DNA from: Nocardia mexicana NBRC 108244 | GTDB taxonomy: Bacteria > Actinomycetota > Actinomycetes > Mycobacteriales > Mycobacteriaceae | Assembly: GCF_001613165.1 (NCBI RefSeq) | Contig: NZ_BDBV01000027.1 | Location: 1-64,000 of the forward strand | Reading direction: 5' to 3' | Length of the DNA: 64,000 nucleotides | Shown here: positions 37,793 through 46,546 of the stretch, one piece after another | Position numbering within the stretch: the stretch's first letter is position 1 | Layout of the letters: each line of letters starts with the position of its first letter | The notes under the pieces: generated by a model | What the model saw: only the letters and a program-made list of their open reading frames with translations | Databases searched by the model: none | What the model was told of the DNA's origin: nothing | Position numbers and translations under genes: made by a program

Positions 37793-39697
37793 CTACGCCA
37801 CCCCCAGGTACGCCGACTTCACCGCGGGATCGGTCAGCAACTCCCGCCCCGAACCTGCCTTGGTGACCTCGCCGGTCTCCAGAATGTAGGCGCGGTCGCT
37901 GCGCGTCAGCGCCTGCTGGGCGTTCTGCTCGACCAGCAGCACCGTGGTGCCCTGCGCGTTGATCTCCCCGATGATGCGGAAGATCTGCTTGATCACCATC
38001 GGCGCCAGGCCCATCGACGGCTCGTCGAGCAGCAGCAGCTTCGGTCGCGCCATCAGCGCGCGGGCGATGGCCAGCATCTGCTGCTCGCCGCCGGACAGCG
38101 TGCCGCCGACCTGTTTGCGTCGCTCCGCCAGCCGCGGGAACAGCTCGAGAATCCATTCCAGGGTCTTGGCGTACTCCGAGCGCTCCTTGAAAGGCCGGGC
38201 GTGACAACCCATGTCGAGGTTCTCCTGCACCGTCATGCCGGGGAACACGCCCCGGCCCTCGGGCGCCTGGATGAGGCCGGACACCACCCGATCGTGCGCC
38301 TTGACCCGGGTGAGATCCTTGCCGTCGAACAGGATTCGGCCGCCGGTCAGCGGCAGCAGCCCGGACAGCGCCCGCATGGTGGTGGTCTTGCCCGCGCCGT
38401 TGGCGCCCAGCAGGGTCACCAGCTCGCCCTGCGTCACCTGTAGCGAGATACCGTGCAGCGCTTGGATTCTGCCGTAGTTGACGACCATGTCCTCGACGAC
38501 CAGGAGCGGTTGGTCGGGCGCTGCCGAAAACGAATCACCAGCCAGGGCAATACGACTCGACGCGGTGGTCGCGTGTTCACCCGCACGAGAGGCATTCTCG
38601 CCTTGACCTCCGGAGTCGGGTGCACCGCCTATCTCGAACTCCGGGCTGGTCCGGTGTTCGGGATCGTCCGGCGACCGGGTCCGGCCGCCTGGATCTCCCG
38701 CCGAATCGCCCTGTACAGCACCGTCTTCCACCGTTTCGGCCACCTCGTCGTCGGGCACACCCAGGTAGGCCGCGATCACCGCCGGGTCGTCCCGGATCGC
38801 CTCCGGCAGCCCGTCGGCGATCTTGCGTCCGAACTCCAGCACCACGATCCGGTCGGTCACGCCCATCACCAGCCGCATATCGTGCTCGATGAGCAGCACG
38901 GTGAACCCGTCGTCGCGGATCTTGCGGATCAGATCCATCAGCGCCGACTTCTCGCTCGGATTGAACCCGGCCGCGGGCTCGTCCAGGCACAGCAGCTTGG
39001 GTTCGGTCGCCAGCGCGCGGGCGATCTCCAACCGGCGCTGATCGCCGTAGGAGAGGTTGCGCGCCTTCTCCACCGCCCGCGGCGCGATGCCCACGAACTC
39101 CAGCAGCGCCATGCCGCGCTCGATGGCGTCGTGTTCCTCGCGCCGATGCCGCGCGGTGCGAAAGATGGCCCCGGGCACCGAGGTCCGGTGCCGCGCGTCC
39201 GTGCCGACCACCACGTTCTCCAGCGCCGTCATCTCCCCGAACAGCCGGATGTTCTGGAAGGTCCGGGCGATGCCGAGCCGGGTGATCTCGTTGCGTTTGG
39301 TCTTGGTCAGCGGCCGACCGTCGAAGAAGACCCGCCCCGCCGCGGGCCGGTAGATCCCGGTGATGGCGTTGAAGCAGGTGGTCTTGCCCGCCCCGTTCGG
39401 GCCGATGAGCCCGAGGATCTCGCCGCGGCGGATCTCGAAACTCACCTCGTCGAGCGCGGTGAGGCCGCCGAACCGGACGGTCAATCCCTCCGTGCTCAAA
39501 AGCGGTGCGCCGACCTCGGTTTCGATCACGCGGGTGGGCGCCACCACCTCGGCGACGGCCTCGGCATCGGCCAGTTCCGGCAGCACCTCGCTGACATCGA
39601 CCACGCCCGCGCTCGGCGCCGCCTCCGGCGCCTCGGCGTAGCCGGCCGCCATATCCTCGTTGTCGAACAGCGCGCCGCCCGCGCCCGGCCCGGTCAT
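37793..39697 (-). CDS. Fused LivG-LivF branched-chain amino-acid ABC ATPase
   Basis: One uninterrupted frame of 634 residues carries two complete ATPases. Residues about 70-330 are LivG-like (Walker A GPNGAGKTTCF, signature LSYGDQRRLEIARAL, Walker B LLCLDEPAAGFN). A 75-residue acidic, Ser/Gly-rich linker follows. Residues about 400-634 are LivF-like (Walker A GANGAGKTTTM, signature LSGGEQQMLAIARAL, Walker B LLLLDEPSMGL). No in-frame ATG or GTG with a ribosome site starts the second half. The ATG at 39697 overlaps the livM stop (ATGA). These are normally two genes. Confidence 0.93.
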   Translation of the reverse strand: MTGPGAGGALFDNEDMAAGYAEAPEAAPSAGVVDVSEVLPELADAEAVAEVVAPTRVIETEVGAPLLSTEGLTVRFGGLTALDEVSFEIRRGEILGLIGPNGAGKTTCFNAITGIYRPAAGRVFFDGRPLTKTKRNEITRLGIARTFQNIRLFGEMTALENVVVGTDARHRTSVPGAIFRTARHRREEHDAIERGMALLEFVGIAPRAVEKARNLSYGDQRRLEIARALATEPKLLCLDEPAAGFNPSEKSALMDLIRKIRDDGFTVLLIEHDMRLVMGVTDRIVVLEFGRKIADGLPEAIRDDPAVIAAYLGVPDDEVAETVEDGAVQGDSAGDPGGRTRSPDDPEHRTSPEFEIGGAPDSGGQGENASRAGEHATTASSRIALAGDSFSAAPDQPLLVVEDMVVNYGRIQALHGISLQVTQGELVTLLGANGAGKTTTMRALSGLLPLTGGRILFDGKDLTRVKAHDRVVSGLIQAPEGRGVFPGMTVQENLDMGCHARPFKERSEYAKTLEWILELFPRLAERRKQVGGTLSGGEQQMLAIARALMARPKLLLLDEPSMGLAPMVIKQIFRIIGEINAQGTTVLLVEQNAQQALTRSDRAYILETGEVTKAGSGRELLTDPAVKSAYLGVA

Positions 39698-40932
39698 CGG
39701 CCCGCCCCCTCGGTCGCGGCCGCATCGGGGCCCGCCGCGGGCCGCCGCACCGCCTGGTACACCTGACGGCCGTATGCCAGCAGTTTCTGCCGCACCGGGA
39801 ACAGCCCCTGCGGACGGAAGATCATGACCACCACCAGAGTGAGACCGAAGAACAGATACTTGTAGTCGCCCAGCGACTGCCCGCCGACCTCGATCGACAT
39901 GAGCCGGTTGGGCAGGTAGACGATCAGGAACGCGCCCACGATCACGCCCAGCTTGTTGCCCTGCCCGCCGAGCACGACCGCGCACAGGAACAGCATCGAG
40001 TTGATGATGTTGAACCCGGTGGGGTTGATGAACTGCACCTGCCCCGCGAACAGTGCACCCGACAGGCCGCCGATCGCGGCGCCGATGGTGAACGCCCACA
40101 GCTTGAACTTGAACGTCGGCACGCCCATCATCTCCGCGGCGTCCTCGTCCTCGCGGATCGACACCCAGGCGCGGCCGACCCGGCTGCGTTCCAGGTTGCC
40201 GACCATCAGCAGCACCACGATCACCAGCGCCATGCCGATCCAGAACCACCAGGTGCCGGAGTTGGCGCGGTCCAACAGGTTCCACGAATCCGGGTCACCG
40301 AGATTGCCCGAGGAGAAGTACCCGGTGGGATGGCTCTCCGATTCGCCCAGTCGCGGATAGGCGATACCCGCCAGCCCCAGGCTGCCGTTGGTGATATCGC
40401 CGAGGTTGTCGGCCAGCAGCCGCACGATCTCACCGAACCCGAGCGTGACGATCGCGAGATAGTCGCCGCGCAGGCGCAACGTCGGCGTGCCCAGGATCAG
40501 ACCGGACACCGCGGTCAGCACGATCGCCAGTGGCACACACGCCAGCCAGGCCCACTTGGAGTTCAGGAAGCCGCCGTCGGTCTGGTTCCACGGACTGTTC
40601 GGACTGGTGAGCAGCCCGACCGAATACGCGCCCACCGCGTAGAAGCCGACGTAGCCCAGGTCCAGCAGACCCGCCTGTCCCACAACGACATTCAGCCCGA
40701 TCGCGATCAGCGCGTACATCGCGAACTGCGCCATCACGCCGCCGAAACTCGTGCCGGGAGTGTCCAGCAGCGGCGGCGGAAACAGCGGCAGCAACGCCAG
40801 CAGCACGATGGCCGGGACGCCGACGGCCCACTGCATGGGCCGGGACAGTCCGTCCCACCACGACCGCAGCGCATCGCCGACACCGTGCCTCGGCCGGGTT
40901 TTCTTCTCCGGTTCCAGCGTCGCGGTAGTCAT
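39694..40932 (-). CDS. livM: Branched-chain amino-acid ABC transporter permease LivM
   Basis: The 412-residue membrane protein has about nine hydrophobic helices and the family stretches LNVVVGQAGLLDLGYVGFYA and GDYLAIVTLGFGEIVRLLA. It pairs with LivH to form the channel for leucine, isoleucine and valine. Its ATG overlaps the livH stop by four bases and its stop overlaps the LivGF start by four bases. Confidence 0.95.
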   Translation of the reverse strand: MTTATLEPEKKTRPRHGVGDALRSWWDGLSRPMQWAVGVPAIVLLALLPLFPPPLLDTPGTSFGGVMAQFAMYALIAIGLNVVVGQAGLLDLGYVGFYAVGAYSVGLLTSPNSPWNQTDGGFLNSKWAWLACVPLAIVLTAVSGLILGTPTLRLRGDYLAIVTLGFGEIVRLLADNLGDITNGSLGLAGIAYPRLGESESHPTGYFSSGNLGDPDSWNLLDRANSGTWWFWIGMALVIVVLLMVGNLERSRVGRAWVSIREDEDAAEMMGVPTFKFKLWAFTIGAAIGGLSGALFAGQVQFINPTGFNIINSMLFLCAVVLGGQGNKLGVIVGAFLIVYLPNRLMSIEVGGQSLGDYKYLFFGLTLVVVMIFRPQGLFPVRQKLLAYGRQVYQAVRRPAAGPDAAATEGAGR

Positions 40933-41963
40933 ACCCGTGACCTCCCCAGGCTCTCGCCGAGGATTCCGGTCGGCCGGAACATCAGCACCGCCACCAGCAG
41001 CACGAACGCGACCACGTCGCGCCATTCGGTGCCGAACAGGATCTGGCCGTAGTTCTCGGCCAGGCCCAGCAGCAGCCCGCCCAGCAGCGCGCCGCGCAGA
41101 TTGCCGATGCCGCCGAGCACCGCGGCGGCGAATGCCTTGATGCCCAGGATGAATCCGCCCGAGTAGATGATGCCGTTGGGGATCTTCAGCGTGTACAGCA
41201 TCGCGGCGGCGCCCGCGAGCAGGCCGCCGATCAGGAAGGTGAGCATGATGACCCGTTCCCGCGACACTCCCATCAGCGTCGCGGTGTCCGGGTCCTGGGC
41301 CACCGCGCGTATGCCGCGGCCGAATTTCGTTCTGTTGATGACCAATTCGGTGATGACCGCCAGGATCACCGCGGAGAAGACGATCACCAGCGCCACGTTG
41401 GTCACCGAGGCGTCGAAGACGTGGAACGCGTCGGTCGGCCGGACCAGGATGATCGGCTGCTGCGCATTGGTGCCGCCCAGATCCGGATCGATCTTGGGCA
41501 GCACGTAGTGCACGAATTCCTGGAGCACGAACGACATCCCGATCGCGGTGATCAGGAAGATCAGCCGCTTCGCCCCGCGTCTTCGCAGCGGCCGATAGGC
41601 CACGCGCTCCAATCCGACGGCCGCTCCCCCGGACACCAGCATGCCCACGACCATGGCCGCCCCGAGATAGACGACGGTCAGCGCTGTCCCTTGCGAATAG
41701 ATGTCACCGCTGGCCGCGAATCCGAGCAGCATCAAACCCACCAGCTGCCCGAACAGACCCAGCATGAATATTTCCGAATGCGCGAAATTGATCAGCAGCA
41801 GCACCCCGAAAACCAGGGTGTATCCCACCGCGACCAGCGCGTAGATCGAACCGTACGTCAACCCGTCCACCGTGAGCCGCCAGAACTGGTCGACTACACC
41901 GGAGACGTTGAAATCGATGGAGCCGTTGGCAAGCAAGGTCGCATCGGCCAGACCTGAACTCAT
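40929..41963 (-). CDS. livH: Branched-chain amino-acid ABC transporter permease LivH
   Basis: The 344-residue protein has eight to nine hydrophobic helices and the family signature LINFAHSEIFMLG near residue 55, with GGIGNLRGALLGGLLLGLAE near the end. GAGGGTAACG precedes the ATG at 41963. It is separated from the upstream binding-protein gene by a strong hairpin, so its expression is probably lower than that of the binding protein. Confidence 0.95.
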   Translation of the reverse strand: MSSGLADATLLANGSIDFNVSGVVDQFWRLTVDGLTYGSIYALVAVGYTLVFGVLLLINFAHSEIFMLGLFGQLVGLMLLGFAASGDIYSQGTALTVVYLGAAMVVGMLVSGGAAVGLERVAYRPLRRRGAKRLIFLITAIGMSFVLQEFVHYVLPKIDPDLGGTNAQQPIILVRPTDAFHVFDASVTNVALVIVFSAVILAVITELVINRTKFGRGIRAVAQDPDTATLMGVSRERVIMLTFLIGGLLAGAAAMLYTLKIPNGIIYSGGFILGIKAFAAAVLGGIGNLRGALLGGLLLGLAENYGQILFGTEWRDVVAFVLLVAVLMFRPTGILGESLGRSRV

Positions 41964-41986
41964 CGTTACCCTCATTATGGGAAAAG

Positions 41987-42043
41987 CAGCGTGTGCCGGC
42001 GGGTGCCCGTGTAATCGGGCTATCGGCAGGCCGGCACACGCTG
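41987..42043 (-). terminator. Attenuating hairpin between the binding protein and livH
   Basis: CAGCGTGTGCCGGC and GCCGGCACACGCTG form a perfect 14-bp stem with a 29-nt loop that holds its own small stem. CTTTTCCC follows on the minus strand. It lies 17 nt after the binding-protein stop and 24 bp before the livH start. Confidence 0.75.
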
Positions 42044-42059
42044 TTTCGAATCGAGACCG

Positions 42060-43307
42060 CTACTTGACCTGGTACATCCAGATCAGCGCATTCGACAATT
42101 CGCCGGTGGGATCCCACTTGTACTGGCGGGCCACGCCCTGGCCCTCGTAGGTGCGGACGTACTCGACCAGGTCCGCGCGCGACACCTTGCCCTGAGCCAG
42201 GCCCTTCAGCACGATCGTGGTCAGGTCGTAGCCCTCGGTCGAATAGGTGCCAGCCTCGAATCCGTTCAGCGCCTTGTATTCCTCGGCGAACTTGTCGGGC
42301 GCCGGGCCGCACGGGCACGACACCACCGAGTCCTTGGAGGCATTACCGGCCTGCTTGACGAATTCGACGTCCTTGGTGCCGTCGTCGGAGATGAACGTCG
42401 CCGTCACCCCGCCGGACCGCAATTGCTGCACGAGCGGCGCCGCCTCGGCGTAGTAGCCCGCGTAGAAGATGCCGTCCGGCTTGGCCGACGACAGCTTCGA
42501 CACCGCGGCCGAGAAGTCCTTGTCGCCTTCCTTCACATTCACCGCGCAACTCGGATCGGCCAGCGGGCCGAGCGTCTCGGTCAGCGATTTCGCCAGGCCG
42601 GTGCCGTAGTCGGTGTTGTCCTGGACGACGCAGATCTTCTTGTACTTCCCGGTGCTCTGCAGGTATTTCGCCACCGACGGGCCCTGGATGCCGTCGTTGC
42701 CGAGGCCGCGGAAGAAGGTCTTCCAGCCGTTCTTGGTGAGGTCGGTATTGGTCGCCGACGGCGTGAGCGACAGCAGTCCGGTATCGCTGATCCGCTGGCC
42801 GGTCGCCTTCGTCTCACCGGAGAACGTCGGCCCGATCAGCGCGACGATCGACTGGTCGCCGAGGATCCGGTCGATCACCTGTCCGGCCTTCTGCGGGTTG
42901 CCCTCGGTGTCGAACTCCTTGAGCTTGACCTGGCAGTCGGCATTGGCCTTGTTGTGCTTGTCCAGCGCCAGCTTCACACCCCGGACGATATTGAGGCCGA
43001 GGTTGGCGTTCGGCCCGGTCAGGGGGCCCGCCATGGCGATCGACGTCTCGGGCGCGCATTTCGTTTTACCGTCACCGGCGGGATCGGCGGCCGCGGAGGT
43101 ATCGGCCGCCGGGACTTCCTTGCCGTCCTTGTCGACCTGTACCAGCGGGGTGATCTTCAAACCGCCGGAACCGGAATCGCCGCCGGAGTCGTTATCTGTC
43201 GACTTGCTGCTGCACCCAGCCACCGCTAGTACCGCCGCGGCTCCGATCACCAGCGCGCCGCGGGTCACACGGCTACGTGCGACCCTCCGCGTCATTGAAC
43301 CAAGCAC
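42060..43307 (-). CDS. Branched-chain amino-acid ABC transporter, substrate-binding lipoprotein
   Basis: The 415-residue product begins with a signal and lipobox (AAAVLAVAGC), a Gly/Ser/Asp-rich linker and a type I periplasmic-binding fold (ETSIAMAGPLTGPNANLG, LIGPTFSGETKATGQ, CVVQDNTDYGTGLAK). It delivers leucine-family amino acids to LivHM-GF. The GTG at 43307 has GAGGTG upstream; an ATG four codons later is possible. It is the first and probably best-expressed gene of the operon. Confidence 0.95.
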   Translation of the reverse strand: MLGSMTRRVARSRVTRGALVIGAAAVLAVAGCSSKSTDNDSGGDSGSGGLKITPLVQVDKDGKEVPAADTSAAADPAGDGKTKCAPETSIAMAGPLTGPNANLGLNIVRGVKLALDKHNKANADCQVKLKEFDTEGNPQKAGQVIDRILGDQSIVALIGPTFSGETKATGQRISDTGLLSLTPSATNTDLTKNGWKTFFRGLGNDGIQGPSVAKYLQSTGKYKKICVVQDNTDYGTGLAKSLTETLGPLADPSCAVNVKEGDKDFSAAVSKLSSAKPDGIFYAGYYAEAAPLVQQLRSGGVTATFISDDGTKDVEFVKQAGNASKDSVVSCPCGPAPDKFAEEYKALNGFEAGTYSTEGYDLTTIVLKGLAQGKVSRADLVEYVRTYEGQGVARQYKWDPTGELSNALIWMYQVK

Positions 43308-43538
43308 GATTACACCTCTATGTCCTGCTGATCCCCCGGGGTCGCCGAGGGGGCCGACCATGTCGGCCCGGCTCAGAACATAGCGGCGTGACGTTAGCTC
43401 TGCATCACATTCGAGTCATTTACGTGACTTCGATCCCGAGTATTTATCGGGGGGTGTTGCAGGGGCGTTAATTTCCCGCAATCGCTGCGCAGCGTGCAAC
43501 GACACGAGAGGTCGCAGCGATACCAGCGGTACCCGGTA

Positions 43539-44165
43539 CTACGATTTCGGCGCCAGGTTCTCCAACACCACCTCGGCGACCGCCTTCATCGTGGTGCGGC
43601 GATCCATCGCGGTGCGCTGAATCCACTTGAACGCCTGGGGCTCCGAGAGCCCCTGGGTCTGCATCAGCACACCCTTCGCCCGCTCGACGAGCTTGCGTGT
43701 CTCCAGCCGGTCGGCCAGGCTCGCGACCTCGCCCTCCAGCGCGGTGATCTCGTGGAAGCGGCTGGCCGCCAGCTCGATCGCCGGCACCAGATCCGACTTG
43801 GTGAACGGCTTCACCAGGTACGCCATCGCCCCCGCGTCGCGCGCCCGCTCCACCAGGTCGCGCTGGCTGAAGGCGGTCAGAATCACCACCGGCGCAACGC
43901 GTTTCGTCGCGATCTCGGCCGCCGCATCGATGCCGTCGCGGCGCGGCATCTTGACGTCCATGATCACCAGGTCCGGACGCAGCTCCTCGGCCAGGTCGAC
44001 CGCCTGCTGGCCGTCGCCGGCCTCGCCCACCACCTGATAGCCCTCCTCGGAGAGCATCTCCACCAGGTCCATCCGGATGAGCGCCTCATCCTCGGCCACC
44101 ACCACTCGCTTGGCGGCGGTCGCCGCATCCTTCTTCGCGCCCGCGCCCCCTGCTGTCGTTCCCAT
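43539..44165 (-). CDS. pdtaR: ANTAR-domain response regulator PdtaR
   Basis: The 208-residue protein has a receiver domain with the phospho-acceptor Asp in LVIMDVKMPRRDG (residue about 70) and the conserved Lys in VKPFTKSD, then a C-terminal ANTAR RNA-binding domain (LVERAKGVLMQTQGLSEPQA). ANTAR regulators block terminators in target messages after phosphorylation; in mycobacteria the partner kinase PdtaS is encoded elsewhere, and it is not in this window. GAGGGG precedes the ATG at 44165. Confidence 0.95.
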   Translation of the reverse strand: MGTTAGGAGAKKDAATAAKRVVVAEDEALIRMDLVEMLSEEGYQVVGEAGDGQQAVDLAEELRPDLVIMDVKMPRRDGIDAAAEIATKRVAPVVILTAFSQRDLVERARDAGAMAYLVKPFTKSDLVPAIELAASRFHEITALEGEVASLADRLETRKLVERAKGVLMQTQGLSEPQAFKWIQRTAMDRRTTMKAVAEVVLENLAPKS

Positions 44166-44368
44166 AGATAGACCCCTCGTGATTCCGATGCCAAATACTC
44201 GCTGCGCACGCCCGTCCGCCCCACCCTTGCCGGACCGGCGCACACTCCCGAGTGCCCTAAAGCGTACAGTTCAACCTCGCGCAGAACCCATCTACCCAGC
44301 GCCGACCGGTAATCGTCACGCCGATTCGGTCACCGGGGTACACACCGGCTATGATTTCCACCCGGTGC

Positions 44369-44452
44369 GCCGAGTTGGCGGAACTGGCAGACGCGACGGT
44401 CTCAAAAACCGTTGTCCTCACGGACGTGTGGGTTCGAGTCCCACACTCGGCA
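44369..44452 (+). tRNA. tRNA-Leu(CAA)
   Basis: The acceptor arms GCCGAGT (44369-44375) and ACTCGGC (44445-44451) pair perfectly, with discriminator A. The anticodon loop CTCAAAA gives CAA, and the T arm contains GGTTCGAGTCC. A long variable arm typical of leucine tRNA follows the anticodon stem. CCA is not encoded. A CCCCCC-GATC-GGGGGG hairpin at 44482-44497 may terminate it. Confidence 0.95.
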
Positions 44453-44481
44453 CTGTTTTCACGAGCTGCATTTCATGATCG

Positions 44482-44497
44482 CCCCCCGATCGGGGGG
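44482..44497 (+). terminator. Hairpin after tRNA-Leu
   Basis: Six C and six G flank GATC, giving a compact 6-bp stem 30 nt past the tRNA end, followed by TTCC. It may terminate the tRNA transcript. Confidence 0.5.
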
Positions 44498-44658
44498 GTT
44501 CCGAATTCGGTTGTCTCGCAAGCACTCCGGTGAGAAATGTCATCCCACTCCCGGGCGTGTCGCCCCTGGGCGCCCGGCCGCATCGAACCGCGCCCACGCC
44601 GTCGCCGTAATTCCCCAGAGACAGCACACGACCTCCGACTCGAGTGGAGAATGCAGGT

Positions 44659-45171
44659 ATGCGGGTGAACCGGCTGACGGCGGACCTGTCCGGGTATCCG
44701 GACCTGGTCGTCATCTACCTCGGCATGCGCGTGCGCAAACCCCGCGGCATCCTGCGCCTGCTGGGGCTGGGTCCCAAGCTGTATCGCTCGCATCGCGACC
44801 GGCCCGACGGGCTGCTGCTGCACGAGGACGTCATCTGGTCGCTGTTCCCGCCGCACTGGGGCGCCCGGCAATACTGGCGTGATCTCGACAGCCTGGAACG
44901 CTGGACGCGCTCCGAGCCGCACCGCGAATGGTGGCGGCGATTCCTGCGCGACTCCGGCGGCACCGGATTCTGGCACGAGGCATACTTCATGCGCGGCGGC
45001 ATCGACACCATGTACGACGATATGACCAGCCCGACCGGACTGGGCCGGGTCGCGCCGACCGTGGCCATGCGCGGGCGGCTGTTCTCCGCGCGCGGTCGGG
45101 TGCACCAGGGGGATCCGAAGGTCGCGCCCGTGGTTCGCGAAAGCGCCTATTACCCAGACGATTGCGAATGA
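44659..45171 (+). CDS. DUF4188 (monooxygenase-like) family protein
   Basis: The 170-residue product has the family pattern VVIYLGMRVRKPRG, YWRDLDSLERWTRS, EWWRRFLRDSGGTGFWHEAY and VTMYDDM-like segment near 115-125. DUF4188 proteins are annotated as monooxygenase-like alpha+beta barrels related to phenylacetaldoxime dehydratase; the reaction is unknown. The ATG at 44659 follows GCAGGT, with an in-frame GTG 15 bp earlier. Confidence 0.8.
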   Translation: MRVNRLTADLSGYPDLVVIYLGMRVRKPRGILRLLGLGPKLYRSHRDRPDGLLLHEDVIWSLFPPHWGARQYWRDLDSLERWTRSEPHREWWRRFLRDSGGTGFWHEAYFMRGGIDTMYDDMTSPTGLGRVAPTVAMRGRLFSARGRVHQGDPKVAPVVRESAYYPDDCE

Positions 45172-45309
45172 AAGTAATTTCCCGGCCATCCGTCGCTCAG
45201 ACCAACAGCGGCAAACGACTCGCTACGCCGGGATGAACATCGAAACAAATCAGCGGGTTTCGGACTTTCGGTGCTATTCGTTTCGATTCTCGCGTTCTAC
45301 CGTACTGCC

Positions 45310-45936
45310 ATGCATGTCCTGTTCGTCTGCAACGGCAACGTGTGCCGGTCGGTCATCGCCGAACGCCTCACACGCGCCGTGGCGGCCGAACACGGGCTCC
45401 ACGACCTGACCGCGGAGAGCGCCGGAACCCGCGCACTGGTGGGATTCGGCGCGGATCCGCTTGCCGCCGAAACGATCAGCGGACTCGGCGCGGACCCGAG
45501 CAATTTCAAGGCCCGTAAACTCAAACCCGCCATGGTCGAGGGCGCGGATCTGGTGCTGGCGATGGCCGAGCAGATCCGCGACGATGTCGTCGCCCTGGTA
45601 CCGGCGGCCGCGGGCCGGGCGTTCACGCTCATCGAGGCGTACCGCATCGCGAAGGTCAGCGGCGCCCGCACCATCGCCGAAATCGACCGGGCCCGCGACG
45701 ATCTCGCCCTCGTCGGCCGCGAGAACATCGCAGATCCGGTCGGCCTGTCGGCCGAGAAGTACTGCGAGGTCGGCGATCGCATCGCCCAGGCCCTGGTACC
45801 GCTGTTGCTGGCGTTGCACATTCACGAGGGCCGCCCCACCGACGAACGCGGGCGACCGCGGCTGGTGGTGCTGCCGGGCGGCCGCAGCGAACCGCCGCCG
45901 TACGTGGACGCCACCCGAATCGGCCGTCACGCCTGA
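45310..45936 (+). CDS. Low-molecular-weight protein tyrosine phosphatase
   Basis: The 208-residue protein starts with the phosphatase loop VLFVCNGNVCRSVIAE (nucleophile Cys7, Arg13) and carries the general-acid Asp in IADPVGLSAEKY near residue 141. It is longer than minimal LMW-PTPs, with a proline-rich, partly disordered C-terminus (GGRSEPPPYVDATR). It could dephosphorylate tyrosine in proteins or arsenate-type substrates; the tyrosine phosphatase role is the family norm. No clear ribosome site precedes the ATG. Confidence 0.85.
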   Translation: MHVLFVCNGNVCRSVIAERLTRAVAAEHGLHDLTAESAGTRALVGFGADPLAAETISGLGADPSNFKARKLKPAMVEGADLVLAMAEQIRDDVVALVPAAAGRAFTLIEAYRIAKVSGARTIAEIDRARDDLALVGRENIADPVGLSAEKYCEVGDRIAQALVPLLLALHIHEGRPTDERGRPRLVVLPGGRSEPPPYVDATRIGRHA

Positions 45937-46054
45937 GGGATCCGGCAACACTCCCCGACACGCATGCGTCCTCCCCATTTCGGGTAAAGAGGGACTACAC
46001 TCCCGGCCGGATACTCCCGCCGAAGGATTCGACACAAGAACAGGACTGAACGAC

Positions 46055-46456
46055 ATGCCGAAACGCATTTCGGATGTTTCGCTCCATGTTTATGTGACAG
46101 CCGAAACCCTCGAACGTGTTGTGGAAACCGTGCGCCGCGTGGTCGACGACCACGTGGCCGAACGCGACGTGTTCGCCTGGCGCTTCACCCTCCCGCTCGA
46201 CTCCGACCAACAGCCGCACCCGCTACTCGAAACCCAGTGGCTCCTGGACCATCCCGGCGCCGACCCGGGCGACCGCCGCACCTACGAGATCGCGCTCAGC
46301 CTGGTGGGCGACAAGAAACTGCTCACCGAGGCCAACCTGTCCGCCCTGGAACAGCAACTGATGCTGAGCATTTCGGACGAGGACGCGGTCCCCTATTCGC
46401 TGCACGCCCTGCAACGCGAAAGTTTCGATATGGAAGAAAATCGCGAGTTGATCTAG
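46055..46456 (+). CDS. Hypothetical protein
   Basis: The 133-residue acidic product (HVYVTAETLERVVETVRRVV, ETQWLLDHPGADPGDRRTY, LSALEQQLMLSISDEDAVPY) has no family I recognise. AGGA lies 10 bp before the ATG and third-position GC is high, which supports a real gene. It is followed by two copies of the dispersed palindrome. Confidence 0.7.
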   Translation: MPKRISDVSLHVYVTAETLERVVETVRRVVDDHVAERDVFAWRFTLPLDSDQQPHPLLETQWLLDHPGADPGDRRTYEIALSLVGDKKLLTEANLSALEQQLMLSISDEDAVPYSLHALQRESFDMEENRELI

Positions 46457-46521
46457 ATCCCGGCCAAAAGCGTGCCGGGAATGACAGGAGTGCTCGGCTC
46501 CGTGCCGGGAATGACAGGGCC
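46456..46521. repeat. Dispersed CCGGCC palindrome, one full and one partial copy
   Basis: GATCCCGGCCAAAAGCGTG continuing into CCGGGAATGACAGG (46456-46488) is the same element as at 21261-21289 in inverse orientation. A partial copy (CCGTGCCGGGAATGACAGGG) follows at 46500. The 46456 copy begins at the stop of the hypothetical gene and lies in the convergent gap to tesB. Confidence 0.8.
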
Positions 46522-46546
46522 AGCCACACGCCGGGAAGACAGCACT

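Noticed and set aside
34892..38443. A 1183-residue open frame on the plus strand
   Set aside because: It lies antisense to polA and the LivGF gene and has no domain, so it is a shadow of their high-GC third positions.
43308..43480. GlnR box upstream of the liv binding protein
   Set aside because: Several GTSAC-like half sites occur, but the spaced GAAAC partners do not match.
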